DNA from: Rickettsiella grylli
Lineage (GTDB): Bacteria; Pseudomonadota; Gammaproteobacteria; Diplorickettsiales; Diplorickettsiaceae
NCBI RefSeq assembly: GCF_000168295.1
Contig: NZ_AAQJ02000001.1
Location: 769,001 to 833,000, forward strand
DNA length: 64,000 bases
Reading direction: 5' to 3'
A program made the position numbers and the translations under genes. A model generated the notes under the pieces. That model was not told where the DNA came from, did no database searches, and worked only from the letters and a program-made list of their open reading frames with translations. This document shows positions 26,809 through 37,819 of the stretch, piece by piece. The stretch's first letter is position 1. Every line of letters starts with the position of its first letter.

Positions 26809-27900
26809 ATGGGATTGAAATGTGGTATCGTAGGACTTCCCAATGTCGGAAAATCTACTTTATTTAATGCGCTCACAAAAGCAGGCATCGCTGTCGCTAA
26901 TTATCCTTTCTGCACCATCGAACCCAATATTGGCATCGTACCCGTTCCTGATAAGCGTCTTCACGCATTGGCCAAAATAGTTCAACCTCAAAAAATAATT
27001 CCAACCACACTGGAATTTGTGGATATTGCCGGCTTGGTCCACGGTGCAGCGCACGGTGAAGGTTTAGGTAATCAATTTTTAGCGCATATCCGTGAGGTCG
27101 ATGCCATTCTTCATGTCGTTCGTTGTTTTGAAAATTCAGAGATCATTCACGTTGCAGATCACGTTAACCCCATTACTGATGTGCAAACTATCCATACCGA
27201 ATTAGCGTTAGCAGATTTAGAAAGCGCTGAAAAAGCCCTATTACGCCTTACTAAGGCGATAAAAGCGAACGACAAGTCGGCGCAACGAACAAAAAACCTA
27301 TTAGAACGAATGATTCCTGAATTGAACCAAGGTCGTTTACTCTCTCAACTCCAACTGAGCCCCGAAGAAATATTATTATTACGCCCTTATTCTTTTTTAA
27401 CGCTAAAGTCGATATTATACATTGCCAATGTTGATGAAACAGGTTTTCTTAATAATCCCTTATTGAAACAGTTAGAAACCTATGGGGCCTCTTTTCATGC
27501 TAAAGTTGTTCCGATTTGCGCAAAACTGGAAGAAGATTGCATCGATTTAAATGATGAAGAAAAGCGTGAATTTTTACATGCCTGTGGTTTGACTGAAACG
27601 GGTTTGGATCGTTTAGTACGTGCTAGCTATGAATTACTGAATCTACAAACCTATTTTACACAAGGTGTCAAAGAGGTCCGTGCCTGGACAGTGCGTAAAG
27701 GGGCGACTGCACCGCAAGCTTCAGCGTGTATCCATACTGATTTCGAGAAAGGTTTCATCCGCGCTGAAGTAATAAGCTATGATGATTTCATCCGTTATCA
27801 GGGTGAACAAGCCGCTAAGGAGGCAGGCAAATGGCGTTTAGAAGGCAAAACGTATCAAATTCATGATGGTGATATTATCCATTTTTTATTTAATGTTTAG
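26809..27900 (+). CDS. ychF: Redox-responsive ATPase YchF/OLA1
   Basis: Obg-related P-loop protein that hydrolyses ATP rather than GTP and binds ribosomes (363 aa, the same as E. coli). G1 is [18 protein letters not shown]3 is [14 protein letters not shown], and the usual NKxD is replaced by NVDE, the reason for ATP preference in this family. A helical insertion (residues 130-190) and the C-terminal TGS domain ([14 protein letters not shown], ending IIHFLFNV) are complete. Confidence 0.96.
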   Translation: MGLKCGIVGLPNVGKSTLFNALTKAGIAVANYPFCTIEPNIGIVPVPDKRLHALAKIVQPQKIIPTTLEFVDIAGLVHGAAHGEGLGNQFLAHIREVDAILHVVRCFENSEIIHVADHVNPITDVQTIHTELALADLESAEKALLRLTKAIKANDKSAQRTKNLLERMIPELNQGRLLSQLQLSPEEILLLRPYSFLTLKSILYIANVDETGFLNNPLLKQLETYGASFHAKVVPICAKLEEDCIDLNDEEKREFLHACGLTETGLDRLVRASYELLNLQTYFTQGVKEVRAWTVRKGATAPQASACIHTDFEKGFIRAEVISYDDFIRYQGEQAAKEAGKWRLEGKTYQIHDGDIIHFLFNV

Positions 27901-28010
27901 TATTAACGTTTATTCATTTCAGAATTTTTTTTCATTTTAAATCAACGGGTTTTTGTTATAATAAATAGATAATGGAGTGAGTGTCTATCGCGCTCTAAAA
28001 TGGAGAGTTT

Positions 28011-29738
28011 ATGGATTTAGAACACTTAGATAATAAAATCCCCCAACGCTGGCTATTATTAGTGTGTTACTATCTTCCTCTCTGTAACCTTTATTCACTG
28101 TATACGCCGTCAAGCACTTTTTATTTTCAATGTCGTCAATTTATTAATGGGCTAAAAAGTAAGAGACAAAAAAAAATTTCATTAGTACAACTTCCTGATT
28201 TATTATATCTTTTAAAAAAATATGCAATAGAAGAAACAGAACAAAAATTAGCAAACGAAATCGTTTTAGATATTCTAACCACTGACTTCGAATGTTTTAC
28301 TAAAGAACATATAAGAGTCTTGTTTGAAAAATTTGATCCGAATGATCGAAATGGGTATATATCCCTTCTCAACAGGGTCTTCAACCACATTCCTTCTCAC
28401 GTTTATACGGACTATTTATTAAGTTTAATTCCTAACAACTGTACTTTACGCCATTTAAAATGGTGCGAACGTTTAAAAAATAAATTTGAATTTGAAGATA
28501 GATTCACTTTGATTTTATCTTTACCTGATAACAAATTAGTTGCTTATCAATCCATTTTTTCTTCATTAATCCGAGAAGAATGCGAACAACGATTTTTAAA
28601 TTGTTCATTAGAAGCCCATTTAAACGATCCTCTTATTGAACGGTTGCTTGATTTTATTTTCCTGTGTCAACCCGATTTGCTTTTTTCATTCACTTTTATT
28701 GAATCGTTTTTATTTCAATGCTTAAAAAACCAAGATCCTCGTTTCTTTTCACGCATTCTAAAACTTGAATTAAAGGAACAGTTTATTTTTTTTGAAAAAT
28801 TTTTAATCTCTGAAAAATTTCAAGAAAATATTTCCTATTTTTTTAGTTTATGCTTTAAAAAATTACCTCATGCATCTGCTCGTATCGATTATCTCATCCT
28901 CTCTGCATTTAATTTTCAAAAAACGGTACAAAAAAAAGAATTCATTCAGAACAATTGGATGTTTCTTTTACTGACTCAATTTGAGAACGTTGATTATTCG
29001 CTCAGCTTATTTCAATGGTTTGCTATTCATGCTTTAACCCAAAAATCGTTAAATTTAAATAAACTAAAATTACTTTTTAATACCGAACCTTCACTTCAGT
29101 ATAGCTCCGATTTTTCATTTGACTGTATAACGTTTATTGTTGACACGAGCATTCTTTCAATAAAAACTTATATCAAAGATAATTATATGGTTCACGTTCC
29201 GAAAGAAAACACGCGGCACTCTATCCATCGCACTTTTTTAAAATTTTTTAATGATGATTATTTAGAAAGCTCCCTCGATATTTCAAAACTTATTTTAAAA
29301 AAATTACCGCTGGATTTACAAGCAAGCGCTGAATCTCATTTAACACTTTTACAACAGGTATTATCTGAATTTTATCGTTTAACTAACGATCCTGCCTTTA
29401 GGACTTATAAAAATAAACAATTGATCGAATGGAATAAAACGCAACGAGACGAAGAAGAAAAAATTGAAGGACGTCGAGAACTTCTAAAACGTATCCAAAC
29501 CGGAGTACAAGATAGCGTTTCTTATCAACGAATGCAAGAACTTTTTGACGTGAAGGCCTCGACTGTACAAGAAAAATGGAGAAAAAGTTTTGGTATCCAT
29601 TTTTTTGACGCCAATGATAGTAAAGAACGACAACTCGCATTGGAAGATGCCGCTAAAATCATTGCGCTTAAACGAGAGTTTGACGATTTTTCCACGCTGA
29701 GTATTTCACCAACAATAGAAGCAAGTTCTTTTCGATAG
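28011..29738 (+). CDS. Hypothetical protein, 575 aa, F-box-like N-terminus
   Basis: Not recognised as a whole. The first 45 residues read IPQRWLLLVCYYLPLCNLYS and then LYTPSSTFYFQCRQFI. The spacing (Pro followed by a helix, a YLPL turn, then a helix ending near an aromatic residue) resembles an F-box, a eukaryotic E3-ligase adaptor motif used by several Legionella effectors. The remainder (50-450) is helical and Phe/Leu/Lys-rich, like a TPR/HEAT-type solenoid. A charged helical C-terminus (WNKTQRDEEEKIEGRRELLK) follows. Good Shine-Dalgarno (GGAGAG) and a TATAAT at 27957-27962 upstream. No signal peptide. The F-box call is my pattern reading only. Confidence 0.7.
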   Translation: MDLEHLDNKIPQRWLLLVCYYLPLCNLYSLYTPSSTFYFQCRQFINGLKSKRQKKISLVQLPDLLYLLKKYAIEETEQKLANEIVLDILTTDFECFTKEHIRVLFEKFDPNDRNGYISLLNRVFNHIPSHVYTDYLLSLIPNNCTLRHLKWCERLKNKFEFEDRFTLILSLPDNKLVAYQSIFSSLIREECEQRFLNCSLEAHLNDPLIERLLDFIFLCQPDLLFSFTFIESFLFQCLKNQDPRFFSRILKLELKEQFIFFEKFLISEKFQENISYFFSLCFKKLPHASARIDYLILSAFNFQKTVQKKEFIQNNWMFLLLTQFENVDYSLSLFQWFAIHALTQKSLNLNKLKLLFNTEPSLQYSSDFSFDCITFIVDTSILSIKTYIKDNYMVHVPKENTRHSIHRTFLKFFNDDYLESSLDISKLILKKLPLDLQASAESHLTLLQQVLSEFYRLTNDPAFRTYKNKQLIEWNKTQRDEEEKIEGRRELLKRIQTGVQDSVSYQRMQELFDVKASTVQEKWRKSFGIHFFDANDSKERQLALEDAAKIIALKREFDDFSTLSISPTIEASSFR

Positions 29739-29751
29739 ATATTTCCAATGA

Positions 29752-29834
29752 TTATTGAAGTAAATGATGCGCTTTCATCCAGACATCATTATAAATTTTG
29801 CTCAGATATTTAATTCCACTATCAGGGAGCACGG
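29752..29834 (-). pseudogene. Displaced 3' end of the cysteine-synthase-like gene
   Basis: In a different frame from the preceding open frame, the minus strand continues as [20 protein letters not shown] and then VWMKAHHLLQ before a TAA. This is the normal C-terminal segment of CBS/CysK-type enzymes. It is separated from the main gene by an apparent single-base loss near 29840. Confidence 0.8.
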
Positions 29835-30728
29835 TTACAATTGTCGTGGGTGATTGCATTCGGCAGCAATTTTTAATGCAGCCCATACATTAGCGCCTGA
29901 GGAGCCGCCTACTAACAGGCCTTCTTCTTTCGCCAAACGCCGTGCCATCATAAACGCATCCGGATCACTAAAGGGAATAACATCATCCAAAACGGAAAAG
30001 TCCAATGCTTTTGCAATATGATCTTCACCAACCCCTTCAACGAAATAATTATTGTTTCTTTTTTTATAAATTTTTCCTGTTTTAAAATAGTCGTAATAAA
30101 CTGATCCAATCGGATCGGGCATCAACACTTTTATAGTCGGATTTTTTTCTTTGAGAAAACGACCAATACCCGAAACCGTTCCGCCAGTGCTCCCTGAAGC
30201 AATAAAAATATCAATATTACCCGATGTTTGCTGCCATATTTCTGGAGCTGTGCTGAGATAATGCGCTTCGGGGTTTTTAGGGTTGTCATATTGATCGATT
30301 CGAAAACTATTCGGTGTTTCAGCGGCAATACGCTTAGCCACATTGACATAATGTTCAGGGGAATCTGGAAGTACAGCCGTTGGGGTAATGACTATTTTGG
30401 CACCATAAGCGCGTAAAGCATTTTGTTTTTCTAAACTCACTTTATCGGGCATCGTCAAAATGGCCGCGTAACCTTTTATCGCCGCTAATAAAGCAATTGC
30501 AGCGCCCGTATTACCGGAAGTATTTTCGACAATGCTCCCCCCCGGCTGTAATACCCCCCGTTGTTCAGCATCAGTAATAATATAATCAACAATTCTATCT
30601 TTGATACTCCCACTTGGATTGGTAAATTCACATTTGGCTAAAAGTGTAACCTGCTTAAAAGGAACTATTTTTTCTAATTTAACGAGTGGCGTATTGCCTA
30701 TTGATCGTAAAATAGAATTTAAAATCAT
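29835..30728 (-). CDS. Cysteine synthase/cystathionine beta-synthase-like PLP enzyme, frameshifted
   Basis: Fold-type II PLP enzyme. [11 protein letters not shown] opens the protein, [10 protein letters not shown] contains the PLP-binding Lys, [14 protein letters not shown] binds the substrate carboxylate, and [16 protein letters not shown] binds phosphate. The subfamily resembles the cysteine-synthase/CBS group that makes cystathionine or cysteine from serine. The frame ends early at HPRQL. About 30 normal C-terminal residues follow in another frame, so this copy is either a fresh pseudogene or a sequencing artefact; the lost part packs next to the cofactor. It overlaps the sucD stop by 4 nt (ATGA-type), so it belongs to the TCA transcript. 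Confidence 0.88.
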   Translation of the reverse strand: MILNSILRSIGNTPLVKLEKIVPFKQVTLLAKCEFTNPSGSIKDRIVDYIITDAEQRGVLQPGGSIVENTSGNTGAAIALLAAIKGYAAILTMPDKVSLEKQNALRAYGAKIVITPTAVLPDSPEHYVNVAKRIAAETPNSFRIDQYDNPKNPEAHYLSTAPEIWQQTSGNIDIFIASGSTGGTVSGIGRFLKEKNPTIKVLMPDPIGSVYYDYFKTGKIYKKRNNNYFVEGVGEDHIAKALDFSVLDDVIPFSDPDAFMMARRLAKEEGLLVGGSSGANVWAALKIAAECNHPRQL

Positions 30729-31594
30729 AATAATTGAGCAATCCTTTTACCCATATCGGTAGGTGATTTTACGGTATAAACCCCTGCTGCTTCTAAGGCT
30801 TTAAATTTTTCAGCTGCAGTGCCTTTACCACCTGAAATAATTGCACCGGCATGACCCATCCGCTTTCCAACAGGTGCCGTCACGCCGGCAATATACGCGA
30901 CCACTGGTTTGGTCACCTTGGTTTTAATAAAGGCTGCAGCTTCTTCTTCTGCGTTACCCCCAATTTCACCGACCATCAAAATAGCCTCTGTTTGAGGATC
31001 TTCTTGAAATAAACGTAACACATCGACAAAATTCATTCCAGGAATTGGGTCGCCCCCAATACCGACACACGTACTTTGACCTAATCCTAAATCCGTCGTT
31101 TGTTTAACCGCTTCATAGGTTAAGGTGCCCGAACGAGAGACAATCCCGACACGACCCGATTGGTGAATATAACCGGGCATAATCCCTATTTTACATTCCC
31201 CTGGTGTAATCACACCCGGACAATTAGGTCCTACTAAACGCGCTATATTCTTAGTTTCCAAATACACTTTCACGTCCAGCATATCTAATACGGGAATCCC
31301 TTCTGTAATACAAACAATGAATGAAATCCCCGCATCAGCGGCTTCGATAATAGAATCTTTACAAAAAGGCGCAGGAACATAAATCACACTGGCATCAGCT
31401 CCTGTTTTAGCAACAGCATCCGCCACGGTATCAAATACGGGTAACCCTAAATGTTGAGTGCCTCCTTTTCCTGGAGTAACGCCACCCACCATTTTTGTAC
31501 CATAAGCAATCGCTTGTTCAGAATGAAACGTTCCTTGTTTTCCTGTGAAGCCTTGGCAAATGACTTTTGTATTTTTGTCAATTAGTATACTCAT
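30725..31594 (-). CDS. sucD: Succinyl-CoA synthetase alpha subunit
   Basis: Converts succinyl-CoA to succinate with substrate-level phosphorylation, together with SucC. 289 residues, as in E. coli. The CoA-binding Rossmann region is [20 protein letters not shown]. The Cys-containing segment is [19 protein letters not shown]. The phosphorylated active-site His is in [19 protein letters not shown]. It follows sucC by about 40 nt in the TCA operon. Confidence 0.97.
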   Translation of the reverse strand: MSILIDKNTKVICQGFTGKQGTFHSEQAIAYGTKMVGGVTPGKGGTQHLGLPVFDTVADAVAKTGADASVIYVPAPFCKDSIIEAADAGISFIVCITEGIPVLDMLDVKVYLETKNIARLVGPNCPGVITPGECKIGIMPGYIHQSGRVGIVSRSGTLTYEAVKQTTDLGLGQSTCVGIGGDPIPGMNFVDVLRLFQEDPQTEAILMVGEIGGNAEEEAAAFIKTKVTKPVVAYIAGVTAPVGKRMGHAGAIISGGKGTAAEKFKALEAAGVYTVKSPTDMGKRIAQLL

Positions 31595-31635
31595 ACCTTT
31601 ACCTTCAATAAAAAATGTTTATTTTTTCCGCCCTA

Positions 31636-32808
31636 TTAGGCGGCCGTTGATTTAACGGCTGCAATGATGTGTTCTGCAGCCTCGGTTAAACTTTTAGCGG
31701 CAATAATATTTAATCCACTTTCAGATAATTTTTTTGCGCCAACATCTGCGTTATTCCCTTCTAAACGAACGACAACAGGAATTTTAATACCGACTTCTTT
31801 CACAGCACCTATAATCCCTTCGGCAATCATATCGCAGCGGACGATGCCGCCAAAAATATTCACTAATATACCCTTCACTTTTTCATCCGATAAGATAATT
31901 TTAAAGGCCTCTGCTACTCGCTCTTGCGTAGCGCCACCGCCAACATCTAAGAAATTAGCAGGATTACCCCCCTGTAATTTAATTAAATCCATCGTTGCCA
32001 TCGCTAAACCTGCACCGTTCACCATGCAACCTATATCGCCGTCTAACGCGATATAATTTAATTCCCAATCATGCGCACGGTTCTCACGTGCATCTTCTTG
32101 TGATGGATCACGCATCGCACGACATTCTGGTTGGCGAAATAACGCATTGTCATCAACAACTACTTTAGCATCTAAGCAAATTAGATGACCTTTTTCGTCA
32201 CAAATTAAGGGGTTGATTTCAATCAAACTCAGATCGCGTTCAACAAAGAGCCGACCTAAGCCTAATAAAATTGAGGTAAATTCTTTGACTTGATTTGGTG
32301 TTAATTTTAATTGAAAGGCCAAATCGCGCGCTTGATAAGGCATGACTCCAAGTAAAGGATCACAAATTACCTTCACGATTTTTTCAGGTGTTTCTTCAGC
32401 CACTTTCTCAATTTCAACGCCGCCTTCGGTACTGGCCATCATGATAATGCGCTGCGTACTTCGACACAGCACGACGCCTAAATAAAGTTCCCGTTTAATA
32501 TCACACGGTTGTGCAATCAAGACATGGTTAACCGGTTGTCCTTTTTCATCGGTTTGAGGCGTCACTAAGCGCTGACCCAGTAATCGTTTTACTTCAATTG
32601 CAACGGCTTCTTTCGAAGTAACATACTTGACGCCTCCCGCTTTTCCTCTTCCTCCTGCATGAACCTGTGCTTTGACCATCCATGCAGAACCACCCAAGGC
32701 TTCTGTAGCGGCCAACGCTTCTTCGACTGTACTTGCGAGCTTACCGCGTGGAACGGGTAGACCGTATTCGCTCAATAACGCTTTACCTTGATATTCATGT
32801 AAATTCAT
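31636..32808 (-). CDS. sucC: Succinyl-CoA synthetase beta subunit (ADP-forming)
   Basis: ATP-grasp subunit of succinyl-CoA synthetase (390 aa; E. coli 388). [20 protein letters not shown] is the classic N-terminus. [15 protein letters not shown] binds nucleotide, LIEINPLI and [10 protein letters not shown] bind Mg, and [15 protein letters not shown] provides the succinate-binding loop. Part of sucABCD, about 90 nt after sucB, with a Shine-Dalgarno GAGGAG. Confidence 0.97.
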   Translation of the reverse strand: MNLHEYQGKALLSEYGLPVPRGKLASTVEEALAATEALGGSAWMVKAQVHAGGRGKAGGVKYVTSKEAVAIEVKRLLGQRLVTPQTDEKGQPVNHVLIAQPCDIKRELYLGVVLCRSTQRIIMMASTEGGVEIEKVAEETPEKIVKVICDPLLGVMPYQARDLAFQLKLTPNQVKEFTSILLGLGRLFVERDLSLIEINPLICDEKGHLICLDAKVVVDDNALFRQPECRAMRDPSQEDARENRAHDWELNYIALDGDIGCMVNGAGLAMATMDLIKLQGGNPANFLDVGGGATQERVAEAFKIILSDEKVKGILVNIFGGIVRCDMIAEGIIGAVKEVGIKIPVVVRLEGNNADVGAKKLSESGLNIIAAKSLTEAAEHIIAAVKSTAA

Positions 32809-32897
32809 GGATTTATTTTTCTCCTCATGATTACTTTTTTTTAATACGACAACCGATCGTTCTGACAGGTCGTTTGGAAAGAAGCATTATCGAACCC

Positions 32898-34109
32898 TTA
32901 AATATCAATCAATAAACGTGCAGGATCTTCTAATCGTTCTTTAATTGTTTTTAAAAAACTGACGGATTCTTTACCATCAATAATACGATGATCATAGGAG
33001 AGTGCAACGTACATCATGGGTCGAATAACCACTTGTCCCTTTTCTGCTATCGGTCGCTCTTCAATTTTATTCATCCCCAATATTGCACTCTGCGGCGGAT
33101 TAATAATCGGCGTTGCCAGTAATGATCCAAAAACGCCACCATTCGTAATGGTAAATGTGCCGCCTGTCATGTCCTCAATCGCAATCTGATTTTCCTTCGC
33201 TTTACGACCATAATTGGAAATTGTTTTTTCTATATCGGCAAAAGACAAACGATCGGCATCACGTAAAATAGGGACCATCAGCCCACGATCCGTTGAAACA
33301 GCAATACCAATATCAAAATAACCATGATACACGATATCGTTGCCATCAATAGAAGCATTCACGGCTGGAAAAAGCTTCAAGGCCTCGATAACCGCTTTCG
33401 TAAAAAAAGACATGAATCCTAAACGTATTCCGTGTTTTTTTTCAAAACTCTCTTTATAACGTTGACGCAAGGCAATCACATTTTGTAAGTTAATCTCATT
33501 AAAGGTTGTCAAAATCGCAGCATGATGTTGGGCGGCTAAAAGACGCTCGGCAATACGCGCACGCAAACGGGTCATTGGCACTCGTTTTTCTAAACGGTCA
33601 TCTGCATGACGTAACGACGACCGTGCATCGCTCTCTGAGGATAAAGGGTTTTGACGTGGTGAATGGGCGTGTTGCAATACATCGTTTCGTGTGACGCGGC
33701 CCGCTTTACCGCTCCCTGTAATATTCTTTAACGGTAGATTTTGTTCTGCAGCACTTCGTCTTGCAGCGGGTCCTGCCACCGGTTCGGCACGATTATCGTG
33801 TTTTGTTTTTTCTTCAGTTTCGATTTTTGTTTCTTGATGAGCGGGCTGTTCTGGTTTCATAGTGACTTCCTTTTCCGTGTTGAGATACGCTAAAATTTCA
33901 CCTGCTTTCACAACGGCGCCTGTTTGTTTTATAATGTCACCTAATATACCGTCAGCGGATGCAGGGACTTCCAAAACGACCTTATCGGTTTCCAGATCAA
34001 CTAAATTATCATCCCGTTTAACTGTTTCACCTGGTTTTTTATGCCAGGTCACAATCGTTGCATCCGTAACCGATTCAGGCAACATGGGGACTTTGACTTC
34101 AATACTCAT
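32898..34109 (-). CDS. sucB: 2-oxoglutarate dehydrogenase E2 (dihydrolipoyl succinyltransferase)
   Basis: Core of the 2-oxoglutarate dehydrogenase complex (403 aa; E. coli 405). The lipoyl domain (1-80) has the lipoylated Lys in [15 protein letters not shown] charged, Pro/Ala/Glu-rich linker follows (85-110). The E3/E1-binding domain is around [14 protein letters not shown] and [11 protein letters not shown]. The catalytic domain includes [19 protein letters not shown] and the active site [13 protein letters not shown]. The E3 gene (lpd) is not in this window. Confidence 0.97.
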   Translation of the reverse strand: MSIEVKVPMLPESVTDATIVTWHKKPGETVKRDDNLVDLETDKVVLEVPASADGILGDIIKQTGAVVKAGEILAYLNTEKEVTMKPEQPAHQETKIETEEKTKHDNRAEPVAGPAARRSAAEQNLPLKNITGSGKAGRVTRNDVLQHAHSPRQNPLSSESDARSSLRHADDRLEKRVPMTRLRARIAERLLAAQHHAAILTTFNEINLQNVIALRQRYKESFEKKHGIRLGFMSFFTKAVIEALKLFPAVNASIDGNDIVYHGYFDIGIAVSTDRGLMVPILRDADRLSFADIEKTISNYGRKAKENQIAIEDMTGGTFTITNGGVFGSLLATPIINPPQSAILGMNKIEERPIAEKGQVVIRPMMYVALSYDHRIIDGKESVSFLKTIKERLEDPARLLIDI

Positions 34110-34139
34110 CTGCTGGATTCCTCTTTAAAATGTATGCTT

Positions 34140-36929
34140 TTACGTTAACGCTTCTTTAATCAATGTGTGTTGTTCTTCTGCGTGCACTAACGGCGAACCG
34201 ACTGCAGGCGCTGCTGAAGCTGAACGACCCACATAGCGTAAATGCTGATTTTTTTCAAGACACGAAATAAGATGATGTTGAATCCAATACCAAGCACCTT
34301 GATTTTTTGATTCCTCTTGACACCATACAATATCGTTCACGTTCGAAAAAGGTTTCAGTGCCGCTTTCAACTCGATATCCGGGAAAGGATAAAGTTGCTC
34401 GATACGAATCAATGCCACACCTTGTTGTTTTTGTTCGCGACGCATTTCGAATAAATCGTAATACACTTTACCGCTGCATAAAACGACCCGTTTTATGGCG
34501 TTGGCGTCAACTTCAAAATCAGAGATAACCGATTGCCACTGACCCTCGCTTAACGCTTGTAACGTTGATACCGCTAATTTGTGGCGTAGTAAACTTTTTG
34601 GGGTCATTAAAATTAAAGGTTTTCGATAAGGTCGTAACATTTGTCGGCGTAAAACGTGAAAAATTTGTGCAGGTGTGCTTGGAATGCAGACTTGCATATT
34701 GTCTTGCGCACACAACTGTAAGAAACGTTCTAAACGGGCGGACGTATGTTCAGGGCCTGAACCTTCGTAAGCGTGCGGAAGAAAAAGCACTAAACCACAC
34801 AAGCGCCCCCATTTTTGTTCGGATGAACTCAAAAATTGATCAATAACGACTTGTGCACCATTCACGAAATCACCGTATTGCGCTTCCCAAATCACTAAAC
34901 TATTCGGATTAGAAATCGCATAACCATATTCAAAGGCCATCACTGCAGCTTCTGAAAGTATAGAATCCACTGCAGTAAATGCATGAGGTGAATGAGCAAT
35001 CTGAGCTAAAGGGACGTACATTTGATTGGTATTAAAATCATGGAGAACGGCATGACGATGGAAAAAGGTCCCTCGTTCACTGTCTTGACCGGACAGACGA
35101 ACGCCGTAACCTTCCTGTAATAAAGTAGCATAAGCCATGATTTCGGCATACCCCCAATTTAAGGGCAAATGGCCCGCCGTCATTTTTTGACGATCAGCCA
35201 TAATCTTAGCCACTTGTGCTTGCAATACAAAGCCTTCGGGTAAGGTCTCCAGTTGTGTCGCCAATTTTTTTAATTGTTTTCGATCAATTCCCGTATTCAC
35301 GGTCGACCGCCACGCTTGATAGCGATAAGGACGCCAATCAATGCGATAGGGATTTTGATACTCTGGAGTCAGCCGTTGTACCACGGGTTCACCCTGATCT
35401 AATCGATTTCGATAATCATCCGACCAACGTTGAACCTCTTCAGACGTCACAATACCTTGACGAATCAGTACATCTGCGTAACGTTGTTTGGGTGTTTGTA
35501 ATGCTTTGATCGTTTGATACAGTAAAGGTTGTGTCGCAGCAGGTTCGTCCGCTTCATTATGACCATGACGCCGATAACACACTAAATCAATCACAACATC
35601 TTTTCGAAAAGTTTGTCTAAAATCAAATGCAAGCTGGATGGCAAACAACACCGCTTCTGGATCATCACTATTGACGTGAAAAATAGGCGCATCGACCATT
35701 TTAGCCGGATCGGTACAATACCAACTTGAACGCGCATTTTGTGGATCGGTTGTAAAACCGAGTTGGTTATTCAACACAATATGTAACGTTCCGCCGGTTC
35801 CATACGCTTGGGTTTGTGATAATTCAAAATTTTCCATCACAACACCCTGACCGGAAAAAGCAGCATCACCGTGGATCAATAATGGTAACACCTGCTGTTG
35901 ACCTCCCTCTTGACGTCGTTCTTGACGTGAGCGGACTGACCCTTCAACCACCGGATTAACAATTTCTAAATGGGACGGATTAAACGCCATCGCCACATGC
36001 ATAACACCGTGATCAGTTTTTAAATCGGCTGCAAAGCCTTTGTGATATTTGACATCGCCGGATCGGTTTTCTTGAATCATCTTACCTTCAAATTCTTCAA
36101 ACAATTGAGCCGGCGATTTTCCTAAAATATTAATGAGTACGTTCAACCTTCCCCGATGCGCCATACCTATCACAATTTCTTCGACTTCAGCACGACTTGC
36201 ATCCGTTATTAACGCTTCTAATAAAGGAATTAAACTATCCCCCCCTTCTAACGAAAACCGTTTTTGTGCAACAAATTTATTACCCAGAAATTTCTCTAAA
36301 CCATCCGCTCGAATTAAACCTTTTAAAATATTTTTTTTAACCTTGGCCGAAAAATCCGGTTTTCCGGTTACTGATTCGATACGTTCTTGCAACCACGTCC
36401 GTTGTGCATGGCACGCAATATGTTCATATTCGAAACCTATACTCCGACAATAAATCTTTTTTAAATGGTTCAGTACACTTTCTACTGTCACATTTTGCAA
36501 TCCGAGTAAACCGTTCAGATGCACGATGGACGAAAGCGCCTGTTCACTTATATCATAGTGCTCTAAATTTAAATCGACGATTTCTCGTTTAGGTGCGAGT
36601 GCCAAAGGATCCAAGTGTGCTTGGTAATGTCCATAGCGACGATAAGCATCGATTAATCGTTGTAATTTATACGGCAGGTCCTTTGAAAAGGATGTGGTGC
36701 CTTTTTCAGCGGGGCGACGACTTAATTCAGCAAAATAGGATCGTATATCGGCATGCGATACATCCTTTTCATTATCCACAAGCTGACTAAAATAGGTTTG
36801 CCATTCTGTACTCAGTTGGCTTGGATCGTGTAAATATTGTTCAAAAAGTGTTTCTAAATAGGCTCCATTCGCACTAAATAGATAAGAATTTTTCTGCAAG
36901 GCCTGCGCCGATTTACATTGCTCAGTCAT
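34140..36929 (-). CDS. sucA: 2-oxoglutarate dehydrogenase E1 component
   Basis: Thiamine-diphosphate-dependent E1 of the TCA cycle, 929 aa (E. coli 933). The N-terminal YLETLFEQYLHDPSQLSTEW docks to E2. The ThDP/Mg site is formed by LIHGDAAFSGQGVVMENF and LNNQLGFTTDP. IGMAHRGRLNVLINILGK binds substrate, and MAFEYGYAISNPNSLVIWEA and LPHAYEGSGPEHTSARLERF are from the transketolase-like domains. Its cofactor is the end product of the salvage operon at 42-45 kb. Confidence 0.98.
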   Translation of the reverse strand: MTEQCKSAQALQKNSYLFSANGAYLETLFEQYLHDPSQLSTEWQTYFSQLVDNEKDVSHADIRSYFAELSRRPAEKGTTSFSKDLPYKLQRLIDAYRRYGHYQAHLDPLALAPKREIVDLNLEHYDISEQALSSIVHLNGLLGLQNVTVESVLNHLKKIYCRSIGFEYEHIACHAQRTWLQERIESVTGKPDFSAKVKKNILKGLIRADGLEKFLGNKFVAQKRFSLEGGDSLIPLLEALITDASRAEVEEIVIGMAHRGRLNVLINILGKSPAQLFEEFEGKMIQENRSGDVKYHKGFAADLKTDHGVMHVAMAFNPSHLEIVNPVVEGSVRSRQERRQEGGQQQVLPLLIHGDAAFSGQGVVMENFELSQTQAYGTGGTLHIVLNNQLGFTTDPQNARSSWYCTDPAKMVDAPIFHVNSDDPEAVLFAIQLAFDFRQTFRKDVVIDLVCYRRHGHNEADEPAATQPLLYQTIKALQTPKQRYADVLIRQGIVTSEEVQRWSDDYRNRLDQGEPVVQRLTPEYQNPYRIDWRPYRYQAWRSTVNTGIDRKQLKKLATQLETLPEGFVLQAQVAKIMADRQKMTAGHLPLNWGYAEIMAYATLLQEGYGVRLSGQDSERGTFFHRHAVLHDFNTNQMYVPLAQIAHSPHAFTAVDSILSEAAVMAFEYGYAISNPNSLVIWEAQYGDFVNGAQVVIDQFLSSSEQKWGRLCGLVLFLPHAYEGSGPEHTSARLERFLQLCAQDNMQVCIPSTPAQIFHVLRRQMLRPYRKPLILMTPKSLLRHKLAVSTLQALSEGQWQSVISDFEVDANAIKRVVLCSGKVYYDLFEMRREQKQQGVALIRIEQLYPFPDIELKAALKPFSNVNDIVWCQEESKNQGAWYWIQHHLISCLEKNQHLRYVGRSASAAPAVGSPLVHAEEQHTLIKEALT

Positions 36930-37062
36930 GGCGGTTACATTTATCCTGTTTACTTTGGTTGTCTAAGCGATTACTCCTATTAAACTTGAAGTAAATAAAC
37001 GCTTAGGAATGAATAGTTTATTGTATTTATTTAAATAATTGAAATGATCGACGCGTGCTTCT

Positions 37063-37761
37063 TTATACCTCTTTTTGTAAAAGTACCGAGCGTACATGGC
37101 CTATCGCTTTCGCAGGATTAAGCCCTTTAGGGCATACCGATGTACAATTCATAATGGTCCGGCAACGAAATAAACGAAAGAGATCATTCAATTCTGCTAA
37201 ACGTTGGTCTTTTGCATCATCCCGATTATCTACCAAGAAACGACAGAGCCATAATAACGCTGCGGGGCCCAAAAATTTATCGGGATTCCACCAATACGAC
37301 GGACAAGCACTCGTGCAACACGCACATAAAATACATTCATAAAGACCGTCTAATTTTTCACGTTGTTCAGGTGATTGCAAGCGCTCTTTAACCGGCGGTT
37401 CCTTCGCATTCATGAGATAGGGGCGTGCTTTTTCATATTGATGATAAAACGATTCCATATCCACGACCAGATCCCGGATTACAGGGAAGCCTGGTAACGG
37501 TCTTAACACAATAGGTGAACGCAATGACGAGAGTGGTGTAATACACGCTAACGTATTTTTACCATTCACATTCATACCATCCGATCCACAAACACCTTCA
37601 CGACAAGAACGACGAAATGTTAACGTTTGATCCTCTTCCTTTAACTGTTCTAAGGCTTCCAGTAACATCATGTCGTGACCTTCTTTTATCACCAAGGTGT
37701 AATCCTGCATATAAGGTTGATTATCGATTTCAGGATCATAACGGTAAATAGAAAATTGCAT
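37063..37761 (-). CDS. sdhB: Succinate dehydrogenase iron-sulfur subunit
   Basis: Electron-transfer subunit of complex II (232 aa; E. coli 238). The [2Fe-2S] ligands are in SCREGVCGSDGMNVNGKNTL followed by AC. The [4Fe-4S] and [3Fe-4S] ligands are in CILCACCTSACPSYWW and CRTIMNCTSVCPKGLNP. It bridges SdhA to the quinone site of SdhCD. Confidence 0.97.
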   Translation of the reverse strand: MQFSIYRYDPEIDNQPYMQDYTLVIKEGHDMMLLEALEQLKEEDQTLTFRRSCREGVCGSDGMNVNGKNTLACITPLSSLRSPIVLRPLPGFPVIRDLVVDMESFYHQYEKARPYLMNAKEPPVKERLQSPEQREKLDGLYECILCACCTSACPSYWWNPDKFLGPAALLWLCRFLVDNRDDAKDQRLAELNDLFRLFRCRTIMNCTSVCPKGLNPAKAIGHVRSVLLQKEV

Positions 37762-37819
37762 AATTAAGCCTAATGAGTCATCGTCAGTAAAATCAAATAA
37801 AAGGTGCTGTGTGGATACC

